Assembly: GCA_017428385.1 (NCBI GenBank)
Contig: JAFRQX010000032.1
Location: forward strand, 49,942-113,941
DNA: 64,000 nucleotides
Reading direction: 5' to 3'
From: Clostridia bacterium
GTDB taxonomy: Bacteria > Bacillota > Clostridia > Christensenellales > Aristaeellaceae
Shown here: positions 31,496-40,229 of the stretch, one piece after another
Layout: every line of letters begins with the position of its first letter
Position numbering within the stretch: position 1 is the first letter of the stretch
The notes under the pieces: generated by a model
Seen by the model: only the letters and a program-made list of their open reading frames with translations
What the model was told of the DNA's origin: nothing
Database searches by the model: none
Translations under genes and position numbers: made by a program

Positions 31496-34400
31496 TCAGA
31501 TTCCCTTGAATGAGAATTCAAAGCGGAGCGGCCTGGACACATCCAGCAGGTATTCCGGATGGGTGCGGGCACCCCAGCTGTCATCACCGGCGATCCCCAT
31601 CTGCCGTGTACTCAGCTTCAGCACCGTATAGTTCACCGGCGGCAGTTCATAGCCATGGGCCGCGTTCTCGATCTCATGGGGCGTCCAGGGCAGGGCGGAG
31701 AATTCTCCTCCGTTCAGCCACAGCTTCAGGCCCTGTCCCTTCGCGTCCGTAACCTCCGCCCAGCGGACGCCGGTCCGGTTGCCGCATTCCTGGGGAAGCA
31801 GGTAGGGCGTCAGGTTTTCCTCCGCGCGGTAGTCCCAGATACCAAGGCGGGCACCTTCCCGCCGGTCAATATAATTTTCCTCCGGTCCGAGGCCGTAGAA
31901 GCGCACCCGGTCGCAGTCCGCGCTGAGCTTCGTGATCATGCCGAACTCCGGCATTTCACCCAGTTCCTTCACCGGATCATAGTCCATGCGCACATCCACC
32001 CGGCCGCAGGGGCGAACCCGGTAGGTGACCGCGCAGGACGCTGCGGGCTTTGTGGGCAGGTCATAGGTCATGGTAAAGGTCACGCTGCCATCCGCTTCCT
32101 GCTGCGGGCGTACGGCGGCATTCTTCTTTGACGTTTCCGGATCGAAGCCCGCCGTGCAGTACTGGGAAGCGATCTTCCACTGGGCATAGCGCTGCGGCAT
32201 ACGGTTGCCGTAGTCGTTATTGGTGGGAGCCCGCCAGAAGTTGGGCAGCAGCGGTCCCTTCAAATATTCTGTATCACCCCAGCGGTAGGAGGTCAGCGCG
32301 CCGGTAAGCCGGGAGAACTGAACGCTGAAATGATCGCCTCGCACGGTGATATTCCAGGGGCTGTTCATGAAGAAGAGTTCCCCGCTCAGGTGCTGACAGG
32401 TATGTTCCTTTTCCTCCACGGACCAGACGCCCTGGCCGAAGGCGGTCTCAAAGCCTTCCGAAGCCCAGGGTTTATCCTCCCGCAGGCGGAAGGATACTGT
32501 CACGGTATACTCACCCGGCTCAGTCTGTTTACCGAAGGGCAGCGGATACACCGCGGAAGAGAGCGGCGCCACGTTGGTTTCAATCTCCCGGCGGGCGATT
32601 TCCTTCCCGTCCCGGGCCAGTACTGCCACACAGCGGAAGGCCGCGGTGGAGGTAAACATATGCCGGTTGATGACTTCCATTTTTTCCGCGTCAGGCCGGA
32701 CCACAATATCCTGATAGTTGTATTTTACTTCCTGCAGTTTCGGGGTTTCCCGGCCGTCCGCGAAGACGATGCCGTTGCCGCAGAAGATCCCGTCCGTCGG
32801 CCGGTCATCCCAGTCACCGCCATAGGTGAGCGTTTCCTTTCCGAAACGGTCCCGCATGACCAGGCCCTGGTCAATAAAGTCCCAGATAAAGCCGCCCTGA
32901 TACAGTTCCTCTTCGTATGCCAGCTCCGTATATTTGTGCATGGCGCCGTTGGAGTTGCCCATGGAATGGGTATACTCGCAGAGGATGAAGGGCTTTTCCC
33001 GATGCTCCTTCAGGTATGCGCGGACCTTGTGGGCGGGGGTATACATCTCCGTCTCAATATCGGTGATTTCCCGGAGCCGCAGGGCCGGATCAAAGAAATC
33101 CACCTGATGGTCGCCTTCGTAATGCACGGGGCGGGTGGGATCCAGCCGTTTGAACTCCCGGCTCATGGCCAGGATCACGGGACCGGTCAGGCTTTCATTG
33201 CCGCAGGACCAGATGATGACGCTGGGATGGTTCCGGTCCCGTTCCGTAACGGAGCGAACCCGATCCAGGAGCATCGGCTCCCACGCCTTCTGCGCACCGG
33301 GGAACATCTGGTCGATTTTGATATAACCCTGCCAGAGCATGTCCCACATGCCGTGGCTTTCCATGTTGTTTTCATCAATGATATACAGGCCCAGCTCATC
33401 ACACAGCCGGTAAAGCATGCTGGCATTCGGATAATGGCTGGTACGGATTGCGTTGATGTTGTTCCGCTTCATGGTCAGCAGATCCCGGCGAACCTTCTCC
33501 TCCGTGACTGCCCGGCCGGTTTCACCGCAGAAGTCATGACGGTTGACACCCTTGAACACCACGCGGACGCCATTGACCCGGATGATGCTGTCCCGGATCT
33601 CAATCTTCCGGAAACCCACCTTCTGGACGGCGGTTTCCTCCGTTCCGTCCGGAGCAGTCAGCGTCAGCCGCAGTTCATAGAGATACGGATCCTCCGCGGA
33701 CCAGAGACGGATCCTGTCCGCCGTGAGGCTTCCTTCCGATTCCATCCGGCCGGAGACTTCCCCGCGGCCCTCTGCGAGCACTTCATCCCCGTCCTTCAGG
33801 CAGACGGCCAGGCGGGTTCCCGCGGGGGTTTCCGTCTTTGCCTGCCAGCGCAGGATGCCGTTGGTAAAGATTTCATCCGGCTCCGCGACGATCTTCAGGT
33901 CCCACACATGGACGGAAGATACCGCGTAGAGATACACATCCCGGAAGATACCGGAGAAGCGCAGGAAATCCTGGTCCTCCAGCCAGCTGCCGGAGCACCA
34001 GCGGTATACCCGGCAGGCCAGCTTGTTTTCCCCGTCCCGCAGGGCGTCCGTGAGCTCAAACTCATGGGGCGTAAAGCTGTCCGAGGAGAAACCGATATAG
34101 GTCCCGTTCAGCCACAGGGCCACGCAGCTCTCCACGCCCTGGAAGGAGATAAAGACCCGCTTGCCCCGCATGTCCTCCGGCAGGCGGAAATACTTCACAT
34201 AGCAGGCCACAGGATTGTAGTTTTCCGGCAGCTCTCCGGGCCGGATATCCGCCAGCCCGTCCCAGGGATATTCCGTATTGGCATACTGGGGCGTTCCCCA
34301 GCCCTCCAGCTGGATATGGGCAGGCACATGGATATCACCCCAGCCGTGGCAGTCCAGCTCTGGCTGTTCAAAGCCCGGAATCACCTGGCTGGGATTCACG

Positions 34401-34531
34401 GCATGGGCAAACTTCCACAGGCCGTTCAGGCACAGCCGGTACGCAGGCTCGACCGCGTGATCGGAATGCGCGTCCAGTCTGTTTTCACGAAAAAAATCCG
34501 GATCCCTGAGCCTGTTTTCATCAAAGAACAT
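31496..34531 (-). CDS. lacZ: Beta-galactosidase, glycoside hydrolase family 2 (LacZ type)
   Basis: Cytoplasmic enzyme of 1011 residues that hydrolyses terminal beta-galactosides such as lactose. It has the full five-domain LacZ layout: jelly-roll (NGLWKFAHAVNPSQVIPGFE), immunoglobulin-like domains, a TIM barrel and a C-terminal beta-sandwich. The acid/base Glu is ~446 in SCGNESL and the nucleophile Glu ~519 in ILCEYTHSMGNSNG. GVNRHDFCGETGRAV and SHYPNASMLYRLCDELGLYI are signature segments. No secretion signal and no adjacent permease or LacI were seen. The start MFFDENRL has AGAGAGG upstream. Confidence 0.95.
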   Translation of the reverse strand: MFFDENRLRDPDFFRENRLDAHSDHAVEPAYRLCLNGLWKFAHAVNPSQVIPGFEQPELDCHGWGDIHVPAHIQLEGWGTPQYANTEYPWDGLADIRPGELPENYNPVACYVKYFRLPEDMRGKRVFISFQGVESCVALWLNGTYIGFSSDSFTPHEFELTDALRDGENKLACRVYRWCSGSWLEDQDFLRFSGIFRDVYLYAVSSVHVWDLKIVAEPDEIFTNGILRWQAKTETPAGTRLAVCLKDGDEVLAEGRGEVSGRMESEGSLTADRIRLWSAEDPYLYELRLTLTAPDGTEETAVQKVGFRKIEIRDSIIRVNGVRVVFKGVNRHDFCGETGRAVTEEKVRRDLLTMKRNNINAIRTSHYPNASMLYRLCDELGLYIIDENNMESHGMWDMLWQGYIKIDQMFPGAQKAWEPMLLDRVRSVTERDRNHPSVIIWSCGNESLTGPVILAMSREFKRLDPTRPVHYEGDHQVDFFDPALRLREITDIETEMYTPAHKVRAYLKEHREKPFILCEYTHSMGNSNGAMHKYTELAYEEELYQGGFIWDFIDQGLVMRDRFGKETLTYGGDWDDRPTDGIFCGNGIVFADGRETPKLQEVKYNYQDIVVRPDAEKMEVINRHMFTSTAAFRCVAVLARDGKEIARREIETNVAPLSSAVYPLPFGKQTEPGEYTVTVSFRLREDKPWASEGFETAFGQGVWSVEEKEHTCQHLSGELFFMNSPWNITVRGDHFSVQFSRLTGALTSYRWGDTEYLKGPLLPNFWRAPTNNDYGNRMPQRYAQWKIASQYCTAGFDPETSKKNAAVRPQQEADGSVTFTMTYDLPTKPAASCAVTYRVRPCGRVDVRMDYDPVKELGEMPEFGMITKLSADCDRVRFYGLGPEENYIDRREGARLGIWDYRAEENLTPYLLPQECGNRTGVRWAEVTDAKGQGLKLWLNGGEFSALPWTPHEIENAAHGYELPPVNYTVLKLSTRQMGIAGDDSWGARTHPEYLLDVSRPLRFEFSFKGI

Positions 34532-34604
34532 AAAGCAAAGCCTCTCTTCATTCTGATAAAAACAATATATCACAGGACCCGGTTTTTTCCAATAACGAAA
34601 CGTT

Positions 34605-34925
34605 TTATGCCTTTCTGTACTTCTGCAGGATACGGTGATAGCCGACCAGCAGGCCGATTGTGATCACGGGCGTTCCCAGGCCGAACCACAGGATGCCCGA
34701 ATCATGCAGCGCCGGGATCAGCAGCGGAACGTACAGCAGCTCAAACAGCAGCGCGTAGACAAACCACAGTATCCCCACGGAGCGGTTGTATGCCCGGACG
34801 TCCGTCACCTCCGGCGGCTTTACGCCGGTATAAAATCCCACGGCTTTCTCCGACCGCCAGCACCAGATACCGATTCCCAGCAGCAGAAGACTCACAGCGC
34901 TCCAGATCACAAAACCGGCAATCAT
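34605..34925 (-). CDS. Small membrane protein, three helices
   Basis: 106-residue integral membrane protein. Hydrophobic segments are IAGFVIWSAVSLLLLGIGIW, SVGILWFVYALLFELLYVPL and ILWFGLGTPVITIGLLVGYH, with a basic C-terminus (RILQKYRKA). The loop contains GFYTGVKPPEVTDVRAYN, which I associate with small SdpI/DUF3784-like proteins only loosely. ATG follows GGAGTGAGGAT. It is 4 bp downstream of the zinc-ribbon gene, so the two are probably co-transcribed. Confidence 0.6.
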   Translation of the reverse strand: MIAGFVIWSAVSLLLLGIGIWCWRSEKAVGFYTGVKPPEVTDVRAYNRSVGILWFVYALLFELLYVPLLIPALHDSGILWFGLGTPVITIGLLVGYHRILQKYRKA

Positions 34926-34929
34926 ATCC

Positions 34930-35265
34930 TCACTCCTGATCTGCCGGCTGTCCGGCTTCATCCCGGATCCCGGTGAACAGCTCATCCACCACCACCTGGG
35001 CGTCCGTCAGTTTTTCATACATGACGTAGAACCTGCCCCGGTCCAGCATGGGGCCGACCTTGATGGCCATGCCCGCGCCCATGACGTCCTTCCTCAGATA
35101 CGGGATTCCGTCCTGTTTCAGCACGTCCTCCAGGATGCCGGAGGATACATAATCCTGCTCCGTAAGGAAGCACAGGTCTCCGGGTTCAGGATTCCGGACC
35201 TGGCTGTGCATGCAGACAGGGCATTTTTCTTCTTCAAAGATTCGCTTGCATTTCTCGCAGTACAT
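34930..35265 (-). CDS. Zinc-ribbon protein with DUF2007-like domain
   Basis: 111-residue cytoplasmic protein. A CxxC...CxxC ribbon (MYCEKCKRIFEEEKCPVC) precedes a small alpha/beta domain: ILEDVLKQDGIPYLRKDVMG, then GRFYVMYEKLTDAQVVVDEL. That domain resembles the DUF2007 putative signal-transducing fold. The start MYCEKC follows GGGGGTAAAACG. It is co-transcribed with the downstream three-helix membrane protein. The role is unknown. Confidence 0.65.
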   Translation of the reverse strand: MYCEKCKRIFEEEKCPVCMHSQVRNPEPGDLCFLTEQDYVSSGILEDVLKQDGIPYLRKDVMGAGMAIKVGPMLDRGRFYVMYEKLTDAQVVVDELFTGIRDEAGQPADQE

Positions 35266-35361
35266 CGTTTTACCCCCTTCTACGCCTTTCGGCCTGATCG
35301 ACCATCTTTCCATGCTGATCATACCTCCCGGGCAGCGCAGAATACAGGCCTCATTCGGAAA

Positions 35362-35395
35362 AATAGGAACCGGTATTTTCCTTCCGGTTCCTATT
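35362..35395 (-). terminator. Terminator after the HAD phosphatase gene
   Basis: AATAGGAACCGG, a 10 nt loop and CCGGTTCCTATT, followed on the minus strand by TTTCC. Confidence 0.75.
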
Positions 35396-35399
35396 GTTG

Positions 35400-36239
35400 T
35401 CAGTTTTTCCTGATTTCCGCACCCCGGGTTTCCAGGAAATGCGCCACGGCGTCCTCGTCATTGCGGCCGATGACCCCGGTCGCGATTCCTTTCAGCTCCT
35501 CCAGGGCGTTGGCCACCGCATAGGACTCATCCGCCGCCCGGAACATGGGCAGGTCATTGACGGAATCCCCGAAAACAACCACCTTCCCAAAGTCATAGCG
35601 TTCCTTCATCTTCAGGATTGCCTTGGCCTTGGTGCAGTTCCGCGGGCAGATCTCCACCCAGTATTCATCCCAGTAGGTATCCTTCTGGAAAATACATTCC
35701 CAGCCGGTGTACTGCCGGACCCTTTCATAGATCGGCGCCATCTTCTCCCGGTCGTCAATCAGGGTGACATAACCGGGCTGGCCGAAGAACAACTCATCCA
35801 GCGAATCCACCGGCTTCATCATGGGATCATTCCGGTAGTACTGCACATACTTTTCAAAGCCGACTGTATGTTCTCCGGGTACATAAGTTTTGAACATCTT
35901 CTCCCCGGAGAAGCAGGAAACAAAGCCAACACGGGGCAGTTCCGGCAGCAATTCCTTCAGGAGCGCCACCTCTTCTTCCGTAAACAAAGCCTTTTCCAGG
36001 TGCTTTCCCGTTTCATTATCCGCCAGCACCGCGCCGTTCCGGGTAATGACCGGCAGGGACAGCCGTAAGCCGCCGGTAATGGTCCGCGCACTCTCCACGG
36101 AACGGGCTGTGGCGTAGGTAAACGCGAGCCCCTGTTCCACCAGCCGGTTGATGACCGAAACAGTATACGCGGACAGGGTTCCGTTGCTCTGCATCAGGGT
36201 GCCGTCCAGGTCGGTGACGTACAGTACGCTTTTATCCAT
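35400..36239 (-). CDS. HAD-superfamily phosphatase (Cof type)
   Basis: 279-residue cytoplasmic hydrolase that removes phosphate from sugars, nucleotides or cofactors. Motif I is VTDLDGTLMQS with the nucleophile Asp; motif II lies in FTYATARSVESA; motif IV is VVVFGDSVNDLPMF. The large C2 cap between residues ~85 and 200 is typical of Cof/YbjI proteins. The start MDKSVLYV follows GAGGGGA; an ATG eight codons upstream overlaps the end of the Nudix gene. The two hydrolases form a small operon. The substrate cannot be predicted. Confidence 0.9.
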   Translation of the reverse strand: MDKSVLYVTDLDGTLMQSNGTLSAYTVSVINRLVEQGLAFTYATARSVESARTITGGLRLSLPVITRNGAVLADNETGKHLEKALFTEEEVALLKELLPELPRVGFVSCFSGEKMFKTYVPGEHTVGFEKYVQYYRNDPMMKPVDSLDELFFGQPGYVTLIDDREKMAPIYERVRQYTGWECIFQKDTYWDEYWVEICPRNCTKAKAILKMKERYDFGKVVVFGDSVNDLPMFRAADESYAVANALEELKGIATGVIGRNDEDAVAHFLETRGAEIRKN

Positions 36240-36262
36240 ATTTCCCCTCAATCGTTCTGTCA

Positions 36263-36808
36263 TCAGGCTCCCGTTGTATCGCGCCGGGTGTGCGCGCCGC
36301 GGTGATTCCGCTGGAAGAAGAGCAGGTCAATCAGTCCCTTTTCATAGGGAATAAACCGCCCGTCGTCAATCATCTGCATGATCTCATCCCTTGTGGCCCA
36401 GCACACTCCCTGCACTTCCTCATACTGCAGGTGCAGGGTCGCCGGGTCCACCTCCTGTGTCAGCAGGTAATAATCGTCAAAACCGTGTTCCCAGTAAAGC
36501 GTCAGGGACGGGCGCACATCAGACAGATCAATGTCCAGGCCCAGCTCTTCCCGGGTTTCCCGTTCCGCTGCCGACCGGCTGTCATCCCCGGCAATGGCGC
36601 TGCCGCCCACCGTGATATCCCACATGTTGGACCAGCCATGCTTGAAGGGCTGGCGCTGCTGGATCAGCATCCGGCCTTCACTGTCAAAGATGCAGACGTG
36701 CACCACGATCCGGTAGCAGCCTTCCGGCACCGGCTCCCCGCGCACCATCGTCCGGCCGTTTTTCACCCGGTCTTTGGTATACAGGTCAAACAGTTCCATT
36801 GTCCGCAT
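36263..36808 (-). CDS. Nudix hydrolase
   Basis: 181-residue hydrolase of nucleoside-diphosphate-linked compounds. The Nudix box is present as GGSAIAGDDSRSAAERETRE followed by ELGLDI. The N-terminal MELFDLYTKDRVKNGRTMVR and EGCYRIVVHVCIFDSEGRML resemble the isopentenyl-diphosphate isomerase-like/YfcD group. AAGGAG lies 3 bp before the first ATG, and the fourth codon is also ATG (12 bp); either may be used. It is followed by a HAD phosphatase and preceded by the anti-sigma gene. Confidence 0.9.
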   Translation of the reverse strand: MRTMELFDLYTKDRVKNGRTMVRGEPVPEGCYRIVVHVCIFDSEGRMLIQQRQPFKHGWSNMWDITVGGSAIAGDDSRSAAERETREELGLDIDLSDVRPSLTLYWEHGFDDYYLLTQEVDPATLHLQYEEVQGVCWATRDEIMQMIDDGRFIPYEKGLIDLLFFQRNHRGAHTRRDTTGA

Positions 36809-36832
36809 ATTCTCCTTGTATATCAGAATTGT

Positions 36833-37645
36833 TCAATGCTTCTTTTTCCGGCGGCTGAGAAGCAGGGCAGCCACAGCCGGCACCGCCAGCACCGCCAGAT
36901 ACGGCAGCGCGGCCAGCAGGAAATCCCCCATGTCCGTGAAGAATTCCCCTGCCTGTTGCAGCAGTCCGGGCTGTTCCGCTCCTGTTGTTTCCGGTTCATC
37001 CGCCGGTTCCTCCGTCGGCTGTGCCGTAGGCATCGCAGTCGCTGCCGGAATGGGCTCCGGTTCCTCCGCAGCATCCTCCGCTTCATATACGGCTTCCTGT
37101 TCCACGGCCGCGCCCATCGCAACAGCCGGCGCTTCATTGACTTCCGCCTCATATGACCTGGCATCCGCATCCGCCGTATCAGAGGCAGCCGCCATGGGAA
37201 TGCTTGCGGAAAGCGTCATGTTTCCGGCGTCCTTGCTCAGATCGTACGCTTCAGACTCCGCCGTTCCTTCCTCGGCGGCTTCCATCTCCGGTTTTTCTCC
37301 GGCAGTGGCCGCCATGTCCATCATAACCGCCGCTTCTTTCTTTTCGGCCTTCAGGGCGGACATCAGGGAACCCCTGGAATTCCGGTACAGGATCGTACCC
37401 CCGATCAGGAACACAAACATTGCGGCAACGCTGAGGATTCTTGTCCAGCGGACAATGGATACCGGTTTCTTCTCTTCTTTTTCTTCCCTCACAGGGGTTT
37501 CCTGTTTTGCTTCGGCCCGGATGGCGCTCATCCAGTTATCATGGAAGTCCGCGGGCATGGGCGGAACATCCTCCGCCATCTGATCCAGCAGGGCGTCCAG
37601 TTCAGGATCATTCTGAAGCATCTTTTCCGTGTCTGTCTGTTTCAT
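36833..37645 (-). CDS. Probable anti-sigma factor (membrane protein)
   Basis: 270-residue membrane protein encoded immediately after, and overlapping by four bases, an ECF sigma factor gene. The N-terminal ~65 residues are cytoplasmic with a helical sigma-binding-like segment (LDALLDQMAEDVPPMPADFH). TM1 is at ~68-86 (ILSVAAMFVFLIGGTILY). The long extracytoplasmic part is very rich in Ala, Glu and Pro. A second TM lies near the C-terminus (LAALPYLAVLAVPAVAALLL), followed by RRKKKH. The role as a sigma-sequestering protein is inferred from position and topology; no zinc-binding HxxxCxxC was found. Confidence 0.65.
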   Translation of the reverse strand: MKQTDTEKMLQNDPELDALLDQMAEDVPPMPADFHDNWMSAIRAEAKQETPVREEKEEKKPVSIVRWTRILSVAAMFVFLIGGTILYRNSRGSLMSALKAEKKEAAVMMDMAATAGEKPEMEAAEEGTAESEAYDLSKDAGNMTLSASIPMAAASDTADADARSYEAEVNEAPAVAMGAAVEQEAVYEAEDAAEEPEPIPAATAMPTAQPTEEPADEPETTGAEQPGLLQQAGEFFTDMGDFLLAALPYLAVLAVPAVAALLLSRRKKKH

Positions 37646-38238
37646 GACCGCGACCTCCTTTCATCTATTTTGACGTTCCCCGGCGGAGAAAGTTCCCTGT
37701 CCCCCGTAAGGATTTCTTTCAGTCTTGCTTTTGCCCGGTTGACCCTGCTTTTGATTGTCCCCTCCGATACCCCGAGCAGCCTTGCCGCCTCCTCATAGGG
37801 CACCTTTTCCAGCTGGGTCATGATCAGCGCCTCCCGCTGATCCTCCGGCAGCATGGTGATGGCCTCCCGCAGGCGCTTTTGCTCATCCGCGGCAACCACC
37901 TGTTCCTCCGTTCCCGGGGAGGGATCCGCCGGATCAAAGCCCTGTTCCTGCATCGGCTCCATCGACACGCTCTTGTCCCGCTTTTTCTTCCGCAGGTAAT
38001 CCATGCAGCAATTGGCCGCGATCCGGTATACCCAGCTTTCCAGGGCACAGTCGCCCCGGTAGCTGTCCAGGCTCCGCCAGATCCGGATCATGGTTTCCTG
38101 GCCGCAGTCTTCCGCGCTTTCCCGGTTTCCCGTGTAGTGCCAGCAGATCCGCCAGATCAGCTGTTCCAGCGGCGTAATCAGCTGTTCAAACGCTTCCGGA
38201 TCACCGCGCTGCGCCTTGCGAAGCAGCAGTTCGTCCAT
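37642..38238 (-). CDS. ECF sigma factor (sigma-70 family)
   Basis: 198-residue alternative sigma factor. The sigma2 region (~10-80) contains LIWRICWHYTGNRESAEDCG and ETMIRIWRSLDSYRGDC. The sigma4 region (~125-180) has MLPEDQREALIMTQLEKVPY and EEAARLLGVSEGTIKSRVNR, a helix-turn-helix that reads -35 elements. It is co-transcribed and translationally coupled with the membrane anti-sigma candidate. The leader upstream carries a hairpin (TTCTTCCCC/GGGGAAGAA). Target promoters are unknown. Confidence 0.93.
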   Translation of the reverse strand: MDELLLRKAQRGDPEAFEQLITPLEQLIWRICWHYTGNRESAEDCGQETMIRIWRSLDSYRGDCALESWVYRIAANCCMDYLRKKKRDKSVSMEPMQEQGFDPADPSPGTEEQVVAADEQKRLREAITMLPEDQREALIMTQLEKVPYEEAARLLGVSEGTIKSRVNRAKARLKEILTGDRELSPPGNVKIDERRSRS

Positions 38239-38285
38239 GGTGTTTGTTTGTCTCCTTTCTTCTTCCCCTCCGGGGAAGAAACTTT

Positions 38286-38320
38286 TTCACTCTTCACTTT
38301 ACACTCTTCACTGTTCACTC
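38286..38320 (+). repeat. Heptanucleotide array (TTCACTC)5
   Basis: TTCACTC, TTCACTT, TACACTC, TTCACTG, TTCACTC, between the ECF sigma gene and recO. Confidence 0.85.
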
Positions 38321-38420
38321 TTCCCAACAGCCCGTTCTCTTGCATTCAACTGTCCCATATGATAGCATAGCTTTAAGAAATACGCCAACCTGTAAACGGG
38401 CCCTGAACGCTGAGGATACC

Positions 38421-39152
38421 ATGATCCAGACAGAGAATACCGCCATTGTGCTGCGGCACGTCAACTACCGGGACAACGACCGGATGGTCACCCTGCTTTC
38501 CCCTTCCCGGGGACGGATTGACGCCATCATCCGGAATTGCCGCAAGCCCAAATCCCACAACCTGAACTCCGGCGAGCTGTTCGCGCTGGGGGATTACATG
38601 CTGCACGAAAACGGCGGGCATATCACGGTCACCTCCGTCAAGCTGATTGAGACCTTCTACCCCCTGCGGAACGACTACGACCGGCTGACCTGCGGCATCT
38701 GGCTGCTGAACCTGGCGGAAGCCGTGGCGGAACCCGAGCAGGAACAGCAGGAGCTGTTTATGCTGCTGCTTCACACCCTGTCCCGGCTGACCTTTTCCGA
38801 CCAGGAATGGAAGCCGCTGCTGGCCGGGTTCCTGCTTCACTTTGCCGCCTGCCAGGGCTTCAAGCCCCGGCTGAACCACTGCGTGTTCTGCGGAAAGAAA
38901 CCGGAGGAAGACGCCCCGCTTTTCTTTGACGCGGAAGAAGGCGGCATCTGCTGCGAGAGCTGCCAAAGCCGCCGGGACCAGGCGCCGCTGTCTCCCGGAC
39001 AGATCCGCTGGATGCGGAAGGCGCTGACCACCGGTTCCGCCGCCTGGGTCAACACCCCGGGAGAGACCGCGCCCTTCACCCTGCTGCGGGATTATACGGA
39101 ACGCCGGCTGGGCAGGCGCATCAAAAGCTCGGCCATGCTTCCCAAGGAATAA
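38421..39152 (+). CDS. recO: DNA repair protein RecO
   Basis: 243-residue recombination mediator that helps RecR load RecA onto SSB-coated DNA. The N-terminal OB-fold reads NTAIVLRHVNYRDNDRMVTL and LSPSRGRIDAIIRNCRKPKS. The helical C-terminal domain holds a zinc site with CVFCGKKPEED and CCESCQSRRD. ATG at 38421 follows TGAGGA; longer upstream frames run through the heptad array. recA and ssb are also in this window. A terminator follows. Confidence 0.95.
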   Translation: MIQTENTAIVLRHVNYRDNDRMVTLLSPSRGRIDAIIRNCRKPKSHNLNSGELFALGDYMLHENGGHITVTSVKLIETFYPLRNDYDRLTCGIWLLNLAEAVAEPEQEQQELFMLLLHTLSRLTFSDQEWKPLLAGFLLHFAACQGFKPRLNHCVFCGKKPEEDAPLFFDAEEGGICCESCQSRRDQAPLSPGQIRWMRKALTTGSAAWVNTPGETAPFTLLRDYTERRLGRRIKSSAMLPKE

Positions 39153-39154
39153 AC

Positions 39155-39183
39155 AACGTCCCTGACCGACAGGTCAGAGACGT
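39155..39183. terminator. Terminator between convergent recO and the FMN-oxidase-like gene
   Basis: AACGTC...CTGAC/GTCAG...GACGTT stem followed by TTCTTATTT. Confidence 0.7.
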
Positions 39184-39191
39184 TTTCTTAT

Positions 39192-40082
39192 TTATCCATG
39201 CCGGTATCCGGCAGGTTCCCAGATCACAGAGGGATCCATGTGCTTCAGGTTTTTCGTTCCGGTGCGGATCATCATCGCCTGCAGCTGGCCGTTCGCCTTC
39301 TGCAGGGCTTCTTTTACGCCCTCCGCGCCCTTGTCCTTCAGGGGACCCATGAGCGCTTTGCCCATGGTTACAGCGTCCGCGCCGCGGGCCAGGGCTTTGA
39401 AGGCGTCGAAACCGGACTCAATGCCGCCGTCCGCAACCAGGAGCAGATCGCTGCCCACCGCCTTCCGGATCTCCGGCAGGATCATTACCGGCGGTACCGC
39501 GTACCGCATCAGGCCGTTATGATGGCTCAGCACCAGGCCTGCCGCACCCAGGTCCCGGCAGCGCAGCGCGTCCGCCGCGCTTAGGGCACCCTTGATGAAG
39601 AAGGGCAGCTTAGTCGCCCGGATATATTTCTCCAGTTCCTCCAGGGTCGGCTGCTTCATCTGCAGGCCCACAACCACGGAATCCTCCGCGTCCTCCACGT
39701 TGACCGCATGCTCCACGTCCATGCCGACCGCCAGGGCCCCGTGCTCCTCCGCATATTCAATCCGGCTCATGATCTCCTTTTCATCCGCGTAGGGCTTGAT
39801 GATCTTGATCACCTTCGCACCGGTGGACAGGACTTTACCCATCTCTTCATTGCCGCCCATACCGATACTGACACAGGCGCCCGCCTCCTTCGCACCCTCC
39901 GCCATGGACACCAGGTCCAGGTGGCTGAGCGCCGCGGTCATAAACGGCATGCCGAAGGTCTCCCCCAGGAACCGGAAGGTTGTGTCCGGCTTCACCGCGC
40001 CGACCACCCGGCTCTCCACAAGCAGGGAATCCATATACTCCCTCGCGATCTGCACAGAATCGCCCCTGGCTTCACTGAACAT
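39192..40082 (-). CDS. FMN-dependent alpha-hydroxy-acid oxidizing-like protein
   Basis: 296-residue TIM-barrel flavoprotein of the glycolate oxidase/lactate dehydrogenase/type II IPP isomerase group. Features: GMPFMTAALSHLDLVSMAEG, FFIKGALSAADALRCRDLGA with the FMN-contacting Lys, LSHHNGLMRYAVPPV near the catalytic-His position, and VADGGIESGFDAFKALARGA for phosphate binding. Many anaerobes carry this short form without a proven substrate. The start MFSEARGD follows GGAGGGAC, with a heptad array just upstream. It converges on recO. Confidence 0.85.
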   Translation of the reverse strand: MFSEARGDSVQIAREYMDSLLVESRVVGAVKPDTTFRFLGETFGMPFMTAALSHLDLVSMAEGAKEAGACVSIGMGGNEEMGKVLSTGAKVIKIIKPYADEKEIMSRIEYAEEHGALAVGMDVEHAVNVEDAEDSVVVGLQMKQPTLEELEKYIRATKLPFFIKGALSAADALRCRDLGAAGLVLSHHNGLMRYAVPPVMILPEIRKAVGSDLLLVADGGIESGFDAFKALARGADAVTMGKALMGPLKDKGAEGVKEALQKANGQLQAMMIRTGTKNLKHMDPSVIWEPAGYRHG

Positions 40083-40101
40083 AACCTGTCCCTCCGTTTT
40101 C

Positions 40102-40139
40102 AATTCATAATTCACAATTCATAATTCATAATTCATAAT
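40102..40139 (+). repeat. Heptanucleotide array (AATTCAT)5
   Basis: AATTCAT, AATTCAC, AATTCAT, AATTCAT, AATTCAT, immediately upstream of the FMN-oxidase-like gene's ribosome site (minus strand). Confidence 0.85.
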
Positions 40140-40198
40140 GATTAGTAACTTCCATCCTCTGATTGGAGATCATACTGAACCACGGATATACCACATTA

Positions 40199-40223
40199 AA
40201 TTCTGAATTCTTAATTCTGAATT
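40199..40223 (+). repeat. Heptanucleotide array (AATTCTG)3
   Basis: AATTCTG, AATTCTT, AATTCTG and a partial unit, directly after the stop of the ABC transporter gene (minus strand). Confidence 0.8.
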
Positions 40224-40229
40224 TGCTTC

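Noticed and set aside
32330..34663. Plus-strand open frame of 777 codons opposite beta-galactosidase
   Set aside because: Antisense shadow of lacZ, with no start signal and composition typical of reversed coding sequence.
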